Notes: a model not told the origin generated them from the letters alone. DNA of 64,000 nucleotides from Rhododendron vialii (GCF_030253575.1 NC_080568.1:23831501-23895500), one strand, 5' to 3'. Positions 24,098 through 36,063 are shown, numbered from the stretch's first letter. Numbers and translations are program-made.

Positions 24098-27000
24098 CTA
24101 AGATCTAGAAATGGGGTTGGGGTTTCTTGCCAAGTTTAGAAGGTATGAATAGGCAAATGCAGCATGTATTGCTGCTCCGGTCGGAAGAACGTCCTCGTCT
24201 AGGGTAAAGTAAGGACTATGTACAGGATAAATTGATCCAGCTTTCTCGTTTCTTATGCCCAGTAAAAGGAAGGAGCCAGGAACTTTTTCTTGGTAAAATG
24301 AAAAATCTTCACTACCCATGAAGCTAGGAGCTAATTTTGCACTTTCCTCCCCTAAAATCATAATTGAAACTTGTCGTACATGTTCATATATTCTTTCGTC
24401 ATTTACAGTTGGTGGAAGCGTGGGATGTTCCCTTCCAACGAAGTCTATGTCAGCTGAGCACCGGTGTACAGCCGCTTGCGCTTTTATAACCTGCCATATG
24501 TAATGATACATAATAAGAATTTCTGAAATGAACTTGATTAATTTGCAAGAAGGGATATTCTGAACTTAATGAAGATAATGCCTTTTGGTAATTTGATGTA
24601 TTGAGATAGGTTAGTTACCTCTTCTATTCTTTCTCTAAGTGCATAGAAGCTTTTCTTGCTGAATGCTCTGAAAGTACCAGCTATTGTGGCAGAATCTGGA
24701 ATTACATTGAATGCAGTACCCCCATGGATCATTGCTACAGAGACCACCTACAAAATCCAGTTCTCATAAGGGGGGGTGGGGGGAATGTAACATTCCATTT
24801 AGGCTGCTTCTGTTTCACAGTTTTCTAAGGCTGCATTTGGATCATTTTCCGTATGATTTTCCCTTTCTTTGATAAGTACCTCCACAAATCCATGATCTTC
24901 ATAAAGGATGTGGGTAAGGGGAAAAAATGTGAAAAGAGAAAAGTTATAGGATCTAATGGCTCAAAACAGTTAAATTCTTCAACTGTTCCATTTCCTTGTA
25001 ATCCGTGATCCAAATAGAGCCTAATAAGGGATTTGCAGAGGGAAAGGAAATCACAACGGGACAACCAATAATTTCATATCTTTTGCCATTCCCTTTTATT
25101 TCCTTGCACAAGTCTTCCACAAAACCACGATCCAAAGTCCAAACACAGCCTTAGTGACTTCAAATTCTTATGAGAGTCAAGTCTTCAATAAAAATGTGAA
25201 TTGAAAGCGGAAAGTACCTGAGAATCTAACGGGTCAGTCTCCCTCGAAACAATATTCTGCAAACTAATTACAGACGTAGAAACCGCCAAGATGGGATCAA
25301 TGGAGTGCTGTGGAATTGCAGCATGACCTCCTCTCCCGCTGATCTTTGCTTTAAAACTACCACAGCCAGCTAGAAACTCTCCTGGCCTTGCTGCAACGGT
25401 ACCAATAGGATACTTATGGACAACATGCAGCCCAAATATGGCTTCTACGTTTTCGAGCACACCTTCCTGTATCATGTCTTTTGCACCTTGACCTCGTTCC
25501 TCAGCCGGTTGAAATATAAGAACCACAGTGCCCTGCATAATTAGATATTCAGTGAACTTAGACCAATTTTGAAAGAAGTAATTTAAAAGTTTTAACCGTG
25601 TTACCTGCAGTTCGTGTCGGAGTTCTTGAAGTACTTTTGCTGCTCCAAGGAGCATAGCGACATGAGCATCATGTCCGCAGGCATGCATTTTTCCATCTAT
25701 TTTGCTCTTGTGCTCCCACTCCACCATTTCCTACATATGGAGAGTATGCAATATTCTGAGATCTCAGTAAAGCAATTCACAAACAACTTAACAAAACTCT
25801 TGAGACCAAAGACAGAATGTTGTAATTCATAAGCCTATATATGAGGGGGATCCTTTCTTATTTTAATGTACAGATATCATTGGAAAAAAGGCTTTTCCTT
25901 GTGAAGCATACATAGTAACGATAGTATAACACAACATCCTAGACTGTTTCTTCCTCTTCCTCTTCCTCTTCTTCTTCTTCTTCTTTTTTTCCCTGTTCTA
26001 CTGATAGGGCCATCTCATTTTAGGCCTCTTTTTCTTCCTTAACCATGGCATATGAACATAATTTCACTCACTATTTTTCTTCCACCTGCCCCGTGTCAGC
26101 TCTACCTTCATGTCCTACCACCGGTTGTCCACCATAGTTAACCTTTGATTCATTTTGCTTTTCACTACTCATTAGGACAACTCCAACCCAATTCTTCAAA
26201 TTGAAGAACTACAATAATGTTCTTTATTCAAAAAGTGAAAATGAAGAAAGTGACTATTTACACAATTTCCAACCCAATCCTTCATTTCTACCTCCATTGA
26301 ACAGTTTTGGATGAATTAGTCTCCAAATCTGAGTACCGACATATGTGTCCATAAACTTCTTGTAGTAGATAAACGACGGCAAAGATATAATTGGACTTTT
26401 TTGATGATTTCTTAAAGAAGCAGAATTCTCCTAAGGATGGGTAGAGATAGAGTTTGAAAAATAGCTGGTGTTCTTGATACTATAAATATTATGCACAAAT
26501 TGTCAAAACTGATTATCTAATCTCGTGGCTACTAGGATATTGTTGAGTGTTTAAGGTACATCTGCTCTTTAGGATCTCTGTACAACCTTCGGGTTGTACG
26601 TCTCCATTATGTTCTTTGTTATCCCCTACACACACATACATTATTGATTGAGGATCTGTTTGGAACTCAGGGAAAATGAAGGAAAATTAAAGAATTTTCC
26701 CATCTATTGTTTGGTTAGAAAAGAAAGAGAGAAGAAAATAAAGATTTCGAGTGTAGTGAATAGTAAATTTTCCCTCATATTTTTCTCTCATTTTCCTTCT
26801 CTTTTATTTTCTTTTTCTTTTTCTTTCTTTTCCATTCCATAGGTTCCAAACAGAGCAAATCACCATTTGATTGGGACATAAGACTCCGATTCGGTTCGGT
26901 TCAGTTTGGTTAAGACTATTTTGATCGTTTCTGAAAAGAAACACAATTCTCCAAAGGATGGGTAGAGACTTTAGGGCATGGGAAATTGTTGGTGTTCTTC

Positions 27001-27699
27001 ATACTAAAATATTTTATGCACAAATTGTCAAAACTGATGATCTTATCTTGTGGCTAGGTCTCACAAAGGCCATACATTACCCCTAGCAATTAGCAGCAGT
27101 CAACACCCCCCACTAGTTTGTGGGTCCATCAAAAGCTAATACCACTGTATATTATATACTACTAATTGTACAAACTCAAATAGGTAACCTACGGCGGCTA
27201 GAAAAGTGCTATCCCTGAGAACCCACCATACAAAATAATCACCAAAACATCAACATGACCTACTAATTAGAACCCTATACCAAGTCTCCAAACCAAAATA
27301 AACTACAAATTTAGAAAACAGAACACAACAAACCTGAATGGGCAAAGCATCCATATCTGCTCTAAGAGCAACGAACGGCGGCGAGCCGGACCCAATGGCG
27401 GCCACAACCCCGGTCTCGGCCACCGGCCACCGGTACTCCACCCCCAGCCGGTCAAGCTCCCGCCTGATAAGAGCGCTCGTTTCGAATTCTTCGTAGCCCA
27501 GCTCCGGGTTCCTGTGAATCTCTCTCCTCACGCTCCTCACCCAGCTCACAGCGTCGGGTTCATTTGCAAGCTCGAGTATCTGGTCTATGAATGATTGGTT
27601 TTGATGGGTTTTTGATGTGGAGGAGTTCAGGCAGTAGCAGCAGCAGATCAGGGGGTTCAGAGCGGCGGAAATTAGGAGGACAAGTCCGAGATGGTCCAT
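24098..27699 (-). CDS. ILR1: IAA-amino acid hydrolase (ILR1-like, M20D amidohydrolase)
   Basis: Five exons (27699-27334, 25730-25605, 25532-25218, 24747-24619, 24490-24098), all phase 0, give 442 aa, the usual family length. The enzyme releases free auxin from IAA-amino acid conjugates, typically in the ER. The N-terminus is a hydrophobic signal peptide ('[17 protein letters not shown]'). Metal-ligand candidates of the M20 family are present: C140 and H142 in 'MHACGHDAH', E175/E176 in 'QPAEE', H200 in 'FGLHVV' and H403 in 'YPVHSPYF'. The dimerisation lid is exon 3-4 ('[16 protein letters not shown]', '[15 protein letters not shown]'). The protein ends '[10 protein letters not shown]' and has no KDEL/HDEL-type retention signal. 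Distinguishing ILR1 from ILL3 or other paralogues needs a phylogeny. Intron 1 (1.6 kb) and intron 3 carry MITEs. Confidence 0.93.
24828..25151. mobile_element. MITE in hydrolase intron 3
   Basis: The left end AAGGCTGCATTTGGATC is matched in inverted orientation by the right end, complement AAGGCTGTGTTTGGAC. Inner blocks also pair (CACAAATCCATGATC with GGATCGTGGTTTTGTGG). The 'GCTGTGTTTGG' terminus is typical of hAT-like MITEs in dicots. Non-coding. Confidence 0.7.
26650..26862. mobile_element. MITE in hydrolase intron 1 (CTGTTTGGAAC family)
   Basis: Ends GATCTGTTTGGAACTCAGGG and, inverted, GCTCTGTTTGGAACCTATGG enclose about 210 bp of purine-rich then pyrimidine-rich sequence that can fold back on itself. 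A second member of the same family lies at 56714-56895. Both contain an AGTGAATAGTAAATTTTCCC block. Confidence 0.75.
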
Positions 27700-27786
27700 T
27701 AGGATTTTTTTTTTTTTCCTTTCTTGTTGAATGTTATAAGGAGGAGAGGAAAAGTTTTCTTGCGATTTTCTGTGGCTCTCTGCCTG

Positions 27787-27794
27787 TTTTTATA
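27787..27794 (-). promoter_or_regulatory. TATA box of the hydrolase gene
   Basis: TATAAAAA on the minus strand, 88 bp upstream of the start codon at 27699. This is a normal distance for a plant promoter with a short leader. Confidence 0.65.
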
Positions 27795-28041
27795 GTTTGA
27801 TTTCTGTACTATTTTTATGTGAGGGAGGAAACACGACCGGGGGGGGGGGCGCATATGAGGACAAGTAACACATGTTGAAATCGTGATTTGTATGCTGTGA
27901 TGTGATGAGTGGCATCACGGGTGGACACAACTCGGGTATTCCCATTTCCATTCAATGGTTTCCATCTACTTTCGTAGGGAGAGAAAAAAAAAAAAGCTCC
28001 GGACAGGGACAGATGTTACAGAAATTGAAAATAAAAATGTA

Positions 28042-28223
28042 CTCCCTCCGTCTCAATTTAATTGTTCTTGTTGGGAGTTCGTACAATTTTTTAATTGGTT
28101 ATATCTTATAATTTATAATATTTTATGTGATTTCAAAAATTTTGTATTATAAATTTAAAAATATAGCTGATTTTTTAGCAGATTAAAATGGAACGATGAA
28201 CAATTATATTGGGACATAGGGAA
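28042..28223. mobile_element. Stowaway-like MITE
   Basis: Left end CTCCCTCCGTCTCAATTTAA; right end in complement TTCCCTATGTCCCAATATAA. TA is found on both sides (28040-28041, 28224-28225). It lies about 0.25 kb upstream of the hydrolase TATA box. Confidence 0.85.
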
Positions 28224-28554
28224 TATTTGAAATCGTCTGATGTCTTCTGGTTTTATATTAATTGTGTTGAGTTCATATGATTCAACGATTTCAGACATAT
28301 TTATATCGGCATTGTGCACATGTGTATGTATTTAAGTAGAGGCACGAACCACTCCCAAGTAAGATTTAATTATTATTTTTTAACCTCTAAATGAAAAGAA
28401 ATCATACTACTCCTATATTTTTTCTTATTTCTACAAATTTTAACTTATTATTGTATTTGTTTAGGGTATATTATGTGTATTGATAGGTGGATTAATACTA
28501 TATCAAAATATGTACCTTTTTGGGTGTTATGAATTAACATCGGAACATGTGTAT

Positions 28555-28795
28555 TTTTTTGGAGAAGCTTTTGGGTGCCAAACGGGCATCACACACGTGG
28601 TATCATATTGGCGATGTCAGCCGTCCAAATGTATTTTGAATGGTCAGGATTTTAGAGAGAGAAAAAGAGAAGAGAGTGATCGGGTGAGGGAGAGAGGAAA
28701 AATAAATCCCAACCGTCCAAAACACGTTTGGATGACTGGGATTGCTGACGGCTACCGTCACGTGATACTCGCTCGTCACCCAAAAAATTCTCATT
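28555..28795. mobile_element. MITE with long inverted repeats
   Basis: Arms of about 80 bp pair: TTTTGGGTG, ATCACACACGTGGTATC, TCAGCCGTCCAAATG on the left, and their inverted counterparts (GTATCACGTGACGG, GCCGTCAGCAATCCCAGTC, TTTTTTGGGTGACG) on the right. The centre is purine-rich (GAGAGAAAAAGAGAAGAGAG). Each arm holds one ACGTG core. Target duplication not resolved. Confidence 0.7.
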
Positions 28796-29034
28796 TAATA
28801 CTTTGATGACTGATTATAACCTATAAAAATGTGTATTATTCAATAGGATGAATAATTAATCCAGTACATTTTATTTTTATAATATTTTACTCAATTATAT
28901 TAGTAATGTTTTTGAATGATTCCTCCACTGCTATACGTAGAATAAGTGTTGCAAAAATTGACGGGTTACCAAAGTCTAAAAAGCTTTCCTCTGCCCACAC
29001 GTCTGGTATCTCTATTGATCAGGCCCCTTCCTAG

Positions 29035-29372
29035 AAGGACGTCTACACTCAGCAAAATGTGGACCTCCTTTTTTCCGATTGAATTTCAATAATTCAAGCC
29101 GCTCAATGTGATTAGAACGTGATTTTAAGGGTCCTCATTAGAAATCAGCCAAAAAAAATGCCAGGAAGTGTTTCATTCGAGCAGTTTTCATTGAACGGTT
29201 TAAAAAAACTGTTCGGATGGAGCCCTTCCCGATCATTTTTTTGCCGATTTCTCGCGGGTACTCTTAAAATCACGTTTTGAACACATTGAGCAACTCGAAT
29301 CATCGAAATTCAATTTGAAAAATTCAATTTGAAAATGAGACGTCCGCATTTTAACACAGTGCGAACGCCCTT
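29035..29372. mobile_element. MITE with about 130 bp inverted repeats
   Basis: The left end AAGGACGTCTACACT pairs with the right end, complement AAGGGCGTTCGCACT. The arms continue through GATTGAATTTC, GCTCAATGTG, ACGTGATTTTAAG and AGAAATCRGC on both sides. The loop holds a short inner hairpin (AGCAGTTTTCATTGAACGG/CTGTTCGG). Non-coding. Confidence 0.8.
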
Positions 29373-29783
29373 AGGTGAAGATTTGTGCTGTTTTGATATT
29401 TCTATTTCCACTAGTCATGACAAGACTTCAGCTACTTCTATATTATTGGACCACTAATGAAAGTCGTACCACATTTTTAATATTCTAGCTAATATAATGC
29501 ACATTTTTCTCGTGTCAAATTTTAGTCCACGGTCCGGTTTGGTTACGTCACTGCTTATATTTTTTCCCATTTGATTAAGTATTAAAAGCAAGATCAAAAC
29601 CATAAACTGAAACACTCAAGGAATCCGTTAAACAAGCAGATTCACACATCTTACAACCGGCGCAATTCTAGAAGGAAGTTGCTTAGCTTTACATGTGTTC
29701 CAAGGTAGCATTTCTAAATACATCTGTGGGGCAGGCTCAAAAACCCATGCGATGGTGATATGCACGGTCAAACGTATTTATTA

Positions 29784-29998
29784 CTCCTTCCGTCCCAAAT
29801 TAGATGTCAATTTTAATTCTTTATATCTTTCAATATGGATTTCAAAAACTATGCAATATGGATATTGTTTGATAGTTTTTTATTGGTTCTATTATATAAA
29901 ATTTTCAAACTCGTGAAAAACATTATAGATTGAAAAATATAAGTGATAAAAAATAATACGAATTTCAAAAATTGTCATTCTTTTTCGGATGAAGGGAG
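29784..29998. mobile_element. Stowaway-like MITE
   Basis: Ends CTCCTTCCGTCCCAAATTAG and, in complement, CTCCCTTCATCCGAAAAAG, with flanking TA at 29782-29783 and 29999-30000. AT-rich interior. Confidence 0.82.
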
Positions 29999-30659
29999 TA
30001 CTTGTCCTTTCATGTTGATCGCAAATTTGCTTAATGTATAGTGGCATAAACTAGTTTCTCATGTTGAAGTCACATAAAATGACCGAACAAATTTATTTAC
30101 TCATTAATAAGAAAATAATAAACAAGTAAACTAAGTAGATCCTCAATGTGATCATTCTTCAAACGATGTACAATGAACGCGCTTATTAACTCAAAATAAA
30201 TTGAGTCGGTTAAAGGAAAAGGAAAATTCGGCATAAATTATCTATTTTAACTTTTAAAAATTTTCTTTGTGCTAGTTTTTTAAAATTATTTATTCGTCTT
30301 AAAGACAGGGGTATAGATGGCATTAAAAACTTATGATTAAGAGTCAATAAAATTCACTAAAGAAAAAAACGTAGTTCCAATCACATAGATTATTAACATT
30401 TCTTTTATCCTTTGTAAGTTGTGAAAAAATCTAGTATCATAATTTGTGAATTTTGTAAAGATTTTCGCCATAATTGTACATTTTAAGAATTTCTTGCCGA
30501 GACAAACAAAAAAATTGAGAAAATCTGACGCGACACTAACAAAGGTTTAAAAAAACAACCACAATAAATAATTTTGATCAACTCTCAAATAAAATAAGAA
30601 GGAAAATCCATGCATTTTTTAAGCTATATATAAAGTACAATCTCACCAATAATATAACG

Positions 30660-30862
30660 CGCTCGGATTCAGTCCATTTGCTCCGGACTAGTTTGATCCA
30701 TTTGGTACATCCGAACCGTCCAAAAGTGTTTTGAATGGCTTAAATTTAAAAGGGTGTTTTTTAAATATAAAAATAAAAAATACTTTATTTAAATCTGAGC
30801 CGTCTATGGATACACCCAAATTGACCGAACTAGTTCGGAGCAAATGAACTAAATCCGAGCCC
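30660..30862. mobile_element. 203 bp MITE with 11 bp target duplication
   Basis: Ends GCTCGGATTCAGTCCATTTG and, in complement, GCTCGGATTTAGTTCATTTG, with pairing through CTCCGRACTAGTT. An exact 11 bp direct repeat ATAATATAACG flanks the element (30649-30659 and 30863-30873). That length fits Mutator-like elements (9-11 bp) better than hAT or Stowaway. Confidence 0.88.
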
Positions 30863-30873
30863 ATAATATAACG

Positions 30874-32545
30874 ATGCATGAGGTGAGCAATCAATTTCAC
30901 GAATGTTTTGAACTTGTGCTTCTATCAAGTGGGTCCCCTCTTCCTATTCTGTATTAGCAAAAGACAATTAAGGAATAAACAAACTCCCAAACGTCTCTAA
31001 TCACATACGTAATTTAGTACACTAAAACTTTTTAATTTGCTGAGTGTCACCACCCTATAATCCCAAAACCGCGCCGCAAGGCCCACAGGGTTTCTGGTGC
31101 TCTTTTTTTCACGTTTTTCATATTTTTGTACAAAGTGTTGTATTTAATAGACTTTCTCTCACAACTCAGAGTCGGTGAAACAATGTTTTGGTTCCGAATC
31201 CACAATATATCAACATCAGTGAAGAAGTTCAGTGTTGTGTTCTACGTTTCTTGTTAGCCTAAACAAATTAGGAATGATCATAAGTAATACTTCTATCTCT
31301 CTTTTATAATTAAAAAAATAACTGAAAACTTGATTAAATTCTCTTATGGTCTTTTTAAATAAAAGCTATTGAGTGCACTAGTGGTCTCTTTCTCTCCCAC
31401 TCTATTTTTCTCCTGGTTAAAAACGACTGAAGACTTGATCCAATTATTCTATGATTTTTTTTTAAATGAAAGTTATTGGCATCGTTTTTTATGACATGAA
31501 CCTTTCCTCTTTTAAATTTTTTTTTTCAGTCATTTTAAAAAAAAAAAAAAGTTGTTTGGGTACCCATAAATGCCTAATTCGTAAGTATAAAGTACTACTG
31601 TAGTATATATCATCTGTTCATATCGATTCACACGACATATGCACATTGAAGAATTTCTCCCCAGTTTTGCGTTGTCCTTGGAATTAAGGGGATGGAGTCA
31701 CCACGTGCACTTGTTAGCTTCACAGAAACAGCACGTGGGAAAATGTGTATCCCATGAAACCCCCACGTTTTTCTCAAGGTTAAAATGTCACATAAACGAC
31801 ACGGACAGGGTTCCCTTTTGCCATTTCAAAAACTAGTTTTTGCTCGTGCCTACGGCATTTTGCACTATTGTTAGAACTGTTCGTGCCTAAAGCACTTGGT
31901 AGCTAGTGGCTCAAATACTAAATTGATTCATTAGTGTGTAATATGTGATACTTTTCTTAGTGGCACGAAAAAGAATTACTTGTGCTTACGGCACTCTCCA
32001 ACCAAACTTTTAAGCTAACTACAAAGAACTATCAATTTCGTACAGGTTTTGGAATTGGAAGATCGGTGGCATTTGTGCAATTACTATAAAGAATGTAGGC
32101 ACTTACATTATATTTGCAAAGTTTCTTGTCAATCCTTAGATCAAATGAATCTCAGCTATTCTTTCAACTTGTATTTGTGTGGTCCCCACACCATTGTGTT
32201 TTATTAGTTATTATATATATTATATATTATTAGATAGATATTAGATTATTAGATTAGATAGATGCTAGAACCACACTCATTTACACATCTACATTCACAA
32301 GTTATGTGCTCTACACACACCGCACACATCCAATTTCTGTGGAACCCAGACCCTTTTACCCAAATAGTTGTAGCATTGCTCTTTTCCATTCTGCGTTTGT
32401 CATGTGGCTCTTTGAAGGGATCATTTGTGTGATGCAACCGAAGATCACAGGAATCCTACCGTTCACACCTATCACTCGTGATGCCATTTTCTCAAAGTAG
32501 GCGGAGTCAGGGTTAGGATAAGGATGACACTTCATCCTATTTTTA
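30874..32545. other. Intergenic, no gene recognised
   Basis: AT-rich. About 31304-31371 and 31411-31478 are two diverged direct copies sharing AACTGAAAACTTGAT...AAATRAAAGYTATTG. Around 32205-32265 there is an imperfect TAGATAGAT/TATATATTAT simple repeat. The open frames at 31639-31836 and 32249-32568 have no family features and I do not call them. Confidence 0.45.
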
Positions 32546-33613
32546 AAAATGGTCCCTCTAGTTTGCACGAGTTCTCATTTTCGTCCCTCTACTATTAATT
32601 GTATCATTTTTAACCCTATAGTTTTCATTCCATCTCAATTTCGTCCTTCTCCCTGACGCCGTCCATGAAACAAACGGAATTGAAGGGCAAAATTGTCATT
32701 TTCTCTCACAGAGGGACCAAATTGAAATTTTATGCAAACCAGAGGGATTATTTTTAAAATTTTACATTTTACTTTTGTTTTTTGCAAATAAATTAAAAAA
32801 GACCATAAGAAATGTATTTGACAACTGAATTATTTTTTATTGGGTAATCAAACTATATTGAAAAATTTATATTTCATTACACATTACAAAAATATTAGAA
32901 AATGCACAAATCAACCCCTTAGCTAATGTCTTTGTATCATGTTCTTATAATCTTCTTATTTTTTCACCCAATAAAAAAATGTTTAAAATCCGTGTTTATT
33001 TGTTATATGAGTGATCTTATGAGTAAGTCCAAAAATAAATACACTTATACCCATATTTTAATGTATTTGATCTCTTAATATTTAATAGTGTTTCATTGCT
33101 TAATTAAACACAATTACAAAATTTCTAAATACTACTGAACAACTTTTTCGTTTTAATCATATGACAAAAAAAATAACGATAGTGAAAATTCAATTGAAAA
33201 AAAAATACAAGACCAAGACAATTAACATAAGGGTTGTTTTTTGAATTTTCTCATATTTTTTGTGATGTATATAATAAAAACTTTACAAAATTTCAACATA
33301 TATTTTATTATTCACTATAAAATGAGATGAGAAATATATTATATATGATGTATTTTAAATTTATTTACAAAAACAAAAGTAAAAAACAAAATTATAGAAA
33401 TAGTCCCTCTAGTTTGCATGAAATCTCAATTTAGTCCCTCTGTGAGGAGAAATGACAATTTTGTCCTCCAATTCCGTTTGTTTCATTAACGCCGTAAGTG
33501 AGAGGGACGAAATTGAGACAGAATGCAAATTATAGGACTAAAAGTAACACAATTGATACTAGAGGGACGAAAATGAAAATTCATGGAAACTAGAGGGACC
33601 ATTTATAAAAATT
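32546..33613. mobile_element. 1.07 kb foldback element with about 235 bp inverted repeats
   Basis: The left arm (32546-about 32780) and right arm (about 33380-33613) are inverted copies. Both read inward TGGTCCCTCTAGTTT, TTTTCGTCCCTCTA, CAATTTCGTCC, GAAACAAACGGAATTG and AATTGTCATTT. The 600 bp centre is extremely AT-rich and has no coding capacity. The 'GTCCCTCTAGTTTGCA' end is a common plant non-autonomous type. No clean target duplication was seen. Confidence 0.8.
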
Positions 33614-34456
33614 TCCCGGAGATTATTGGGCTAAATTCCGTTAAGATTTTTGAATTTTTTTTTGTTTTGTTTTTATTCAAATTTTTTCCTCGTTAGTTAG
33701 TTTTGCGTTTAACTTTTGTGGATTGACAAGACGAATTGAAAAAATAAAAAATTATAACTTTTATCCAAATATTTTTTTAAAATTGATATCCAAGATAAAG
33801 CCCAAAGTACAAAACTAACAAATGAGAAAAAAAAAATTGAATATAAGCAAAACAAGAAAAAGCTCAAAAATCCCAAAAAGTCCTTAGCGGAACTTAACCT
33901 TTTATTTGTCTGATGCTATTTGTGAAAGCACGAAGAAAAAATGTGAAGTTTACAGTCAGGTTTTATTTTGATTTTTTTTATTGATTCAATTATTTTGTGG
34001 TCTTTAAACTATAATAACTAAAGTCATTGAAATAACTTTTATGATCTGAACCGTTTATGTTTTAAACCACTATTTTTCATCACTTGTATAATAAGCTAAA
34101 TTCTTAGGCTAATTTAAATTTTTTGATTTTTTGATGAAAGCTTGCAGAGGGCGTCAAGACCTTTTCGATTTTGACACAAGAATCACTAAAAAAGGTTAAG
34201 GTTTGATCAAGTTATGACCGTCCAAAGTTAAGTGAAATCTCAAATTTCTATTTCCAGAAAACTCTCAGGACCACTATAAACCCCCATTTTTCTCCTAGTT
34301 AGATTGTTTTTCGGGTTTTGATTTTTTTATAAAAGTTGTAGAGCGCTATGAGAGATTTGCGTTAGACAAAAGAATCATTCAATTAAAACGGTGGAGGTTT
34401 GATCAAGTTATTTCCGTCCAAAGTTGCTGTTCGAAATTTGCCACATGTTTTAATAT
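33614..34456. other. AT-rich spacer, nothing recognised
   Basis: No gene. Two diverged direct copies of a TTTGATCAAGTTAT...CGTCCAAAGTT segment occur at about 34202-34230 and 34390-34425, each preceded by a similar stretch (GACACAAGAATCA / GACAAAAGAATCA). This suggests an old local duplication of about 190 bp spacing. Confidence 0.45.
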
Positions 34457-34465
34457 CATGAAATA

Positions 34466-36054
34466 GGGTGGTGCTACTGGTACAGATTTAATATATGTAC
34501 CAGCGAGTACAAATGCCTTTTTGGGCCTCTTTTGGGTCTCAAAAAAATGATCGGGCCGGAACCACTCATTTTGTTTAGAATACCTTGTTTATGATCCTTG
34601 CAAAAAATAAGCTCAATCTGATATCGGTAAGGTCATTTACAAAACATCTAACTTTGTCACATAATTCAGGCCTAAATTATAAAGCAAAGTTGGATGTTTT
34701 GTAAACGTCCTCAAGAGTACCGGATTAAGCTTATTTTTTGCAAGGATGATAAGTGCCAAAATTTACATATTTTGGCCATCCAAACTACATTTGTTATTCA
34801 TCTATTTTTGTTAATTGATACTTATTTTGTTCTTTTATTGTTTATAGGTTGTTCGAGCCCATTGTTTGAGATTTTGGATTAAAGCGGAAATACAAGAAAC
34901 TTGGGGTTTAAATGCAAAGTGTTTAAAGATGGATTATTGATTTATTATTTCATGAAGTCCAAGGGTCTTTGTGTGATTAAACCTTTCACACCCCATATAA
35001 ACAACTTATTGCCTACTGACTCTCGGCAGCTCCCGGGGGAAAAAAGGGGAAAAAAGGCTGCTGCTGCCGTGGAACTTCTTTTCGGACGGAAGAAATAAAG
35101 AGCAGACGCAGGGAGAGGAAAAGAACAGGGGCTGCGACTCTCTGGTTCTATTATTGTTTTTTTAGTTCCTTCAGTTGTTTTTTTCTTTCAAGTTTTTAAT
35201 GCTTTGTTTAATTATTTACACTCCGATAATTAGTTTTAATTTTTGTTTTTAATTAAAGTTGTTAGTTTGTTTTTGTTTGGTTTGGATCTCTTGTTTATTT
35301 TTTTGTATCGAGCAATAAAAGCATGTTTCAAATTAGGGTTTCTTTTATTTCATGTGCAATGATTAGTGAGTAGTTCTATAGGTAGGGTCGTGGGGTGATT
35401 AGCACACCGTGGCCAGTTCGGGCACTACTTCTATTTTTCAAACAACGGAAAAATAATCTTAGATTGGAAAAATACTTCCCGTGGACGAACCCGGGCATTG
35501 TCGGAGCCCATGTGAACTGGGGAATGGGGGTCCAAAACTCATTTTCTACTGCGCATGGGTATACGGCGACCATAGGGTTTTGCATCTTACGGGGTATCTT
35601 TTTCAAACTAAAGTTCTACGTTTTTAAGAACACTGAATGGAGCAGATTAATCCGAACTTGCTGCGAGTGATATGAACCCTACGACCGTACCTCCTTTTAA
35701 TTATTTGAAAAGAACAAGTTATTTCCTAGATTTTAGTTAATTTTTCATCAATCGACAAGGGGTGGCTACCTAAGAACCCATTTTAATTATAACAACCCGA
35801 GTTTTTAGATAGCACACATTACCGTCTTTGTGGATTCGACTCCGGTCTTACCGGATATTATGTTGCGTCGGTCTCCGCCCTACGCTTGGGGCAACCCAAT
35901 ATTTTAGGTCTAGGAATCGGTCAAGCAAAGGACCATAAACAAAATATTTTAAACAAAATGAACGGCTCCGATCATTTTTTTGTGACCCAAAACATGCCAA
36001 AAAAGTGTTTGTACTCACAGGTACAGATTTATGTCTGTACTAGTATCATTTCTG
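34466..36054. mobile_element. Mutator-like MITE split by a solo LTR
   Basis: An exact 9 bp duplication CATGAAATA flanks the element (34457-34465 and 36055-36063). Inside it the ends are inverted copies: TGCTACTGGTACAGA left, TGATACTAGTACAGA in complement from the right, continuing through GAGTACAAA, TTTTGGGTC, AAAAAAATGATCGG and CTCATTTTGTTTA. After removal of the inserted LTR the MITE is about 0.4 kb, with a central TCAATCTGATATCGGTAAGG block. Relatives lie at 47328-47644 and 51545-51835. Confidence 0.85.
34747..35927 (+). mobile_element. Solo LTR (1181 bp) inside the MITE
   Basis: Starts TGATAAGTGCCAAAATTTAC and ends GGTCAAGCA, so TG...CA, with an exact 5 bp duplication AAGGA on both sides (34742-34746 and 35928-35932). 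It interrupts the right arm of the surrounding MITE. Within it lie a CCCATATAAACAAC (TATA-like, about 34992-35005) and GCAATAAAAGC (polyadenylation-like, about 35313). There is no second LTR and no internal region, so it arose by LTR-LTR recombination. The start and the 'GTGGATTCGACTCCGGTC' near the 3' end resemble Ty3/gypsy LTRs, but the lineage is not proven. Orientation is inferred from the TATA and AATAAA order. Confidence 0.88.
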
Positions 36055-36063
36055 CATGAAATA

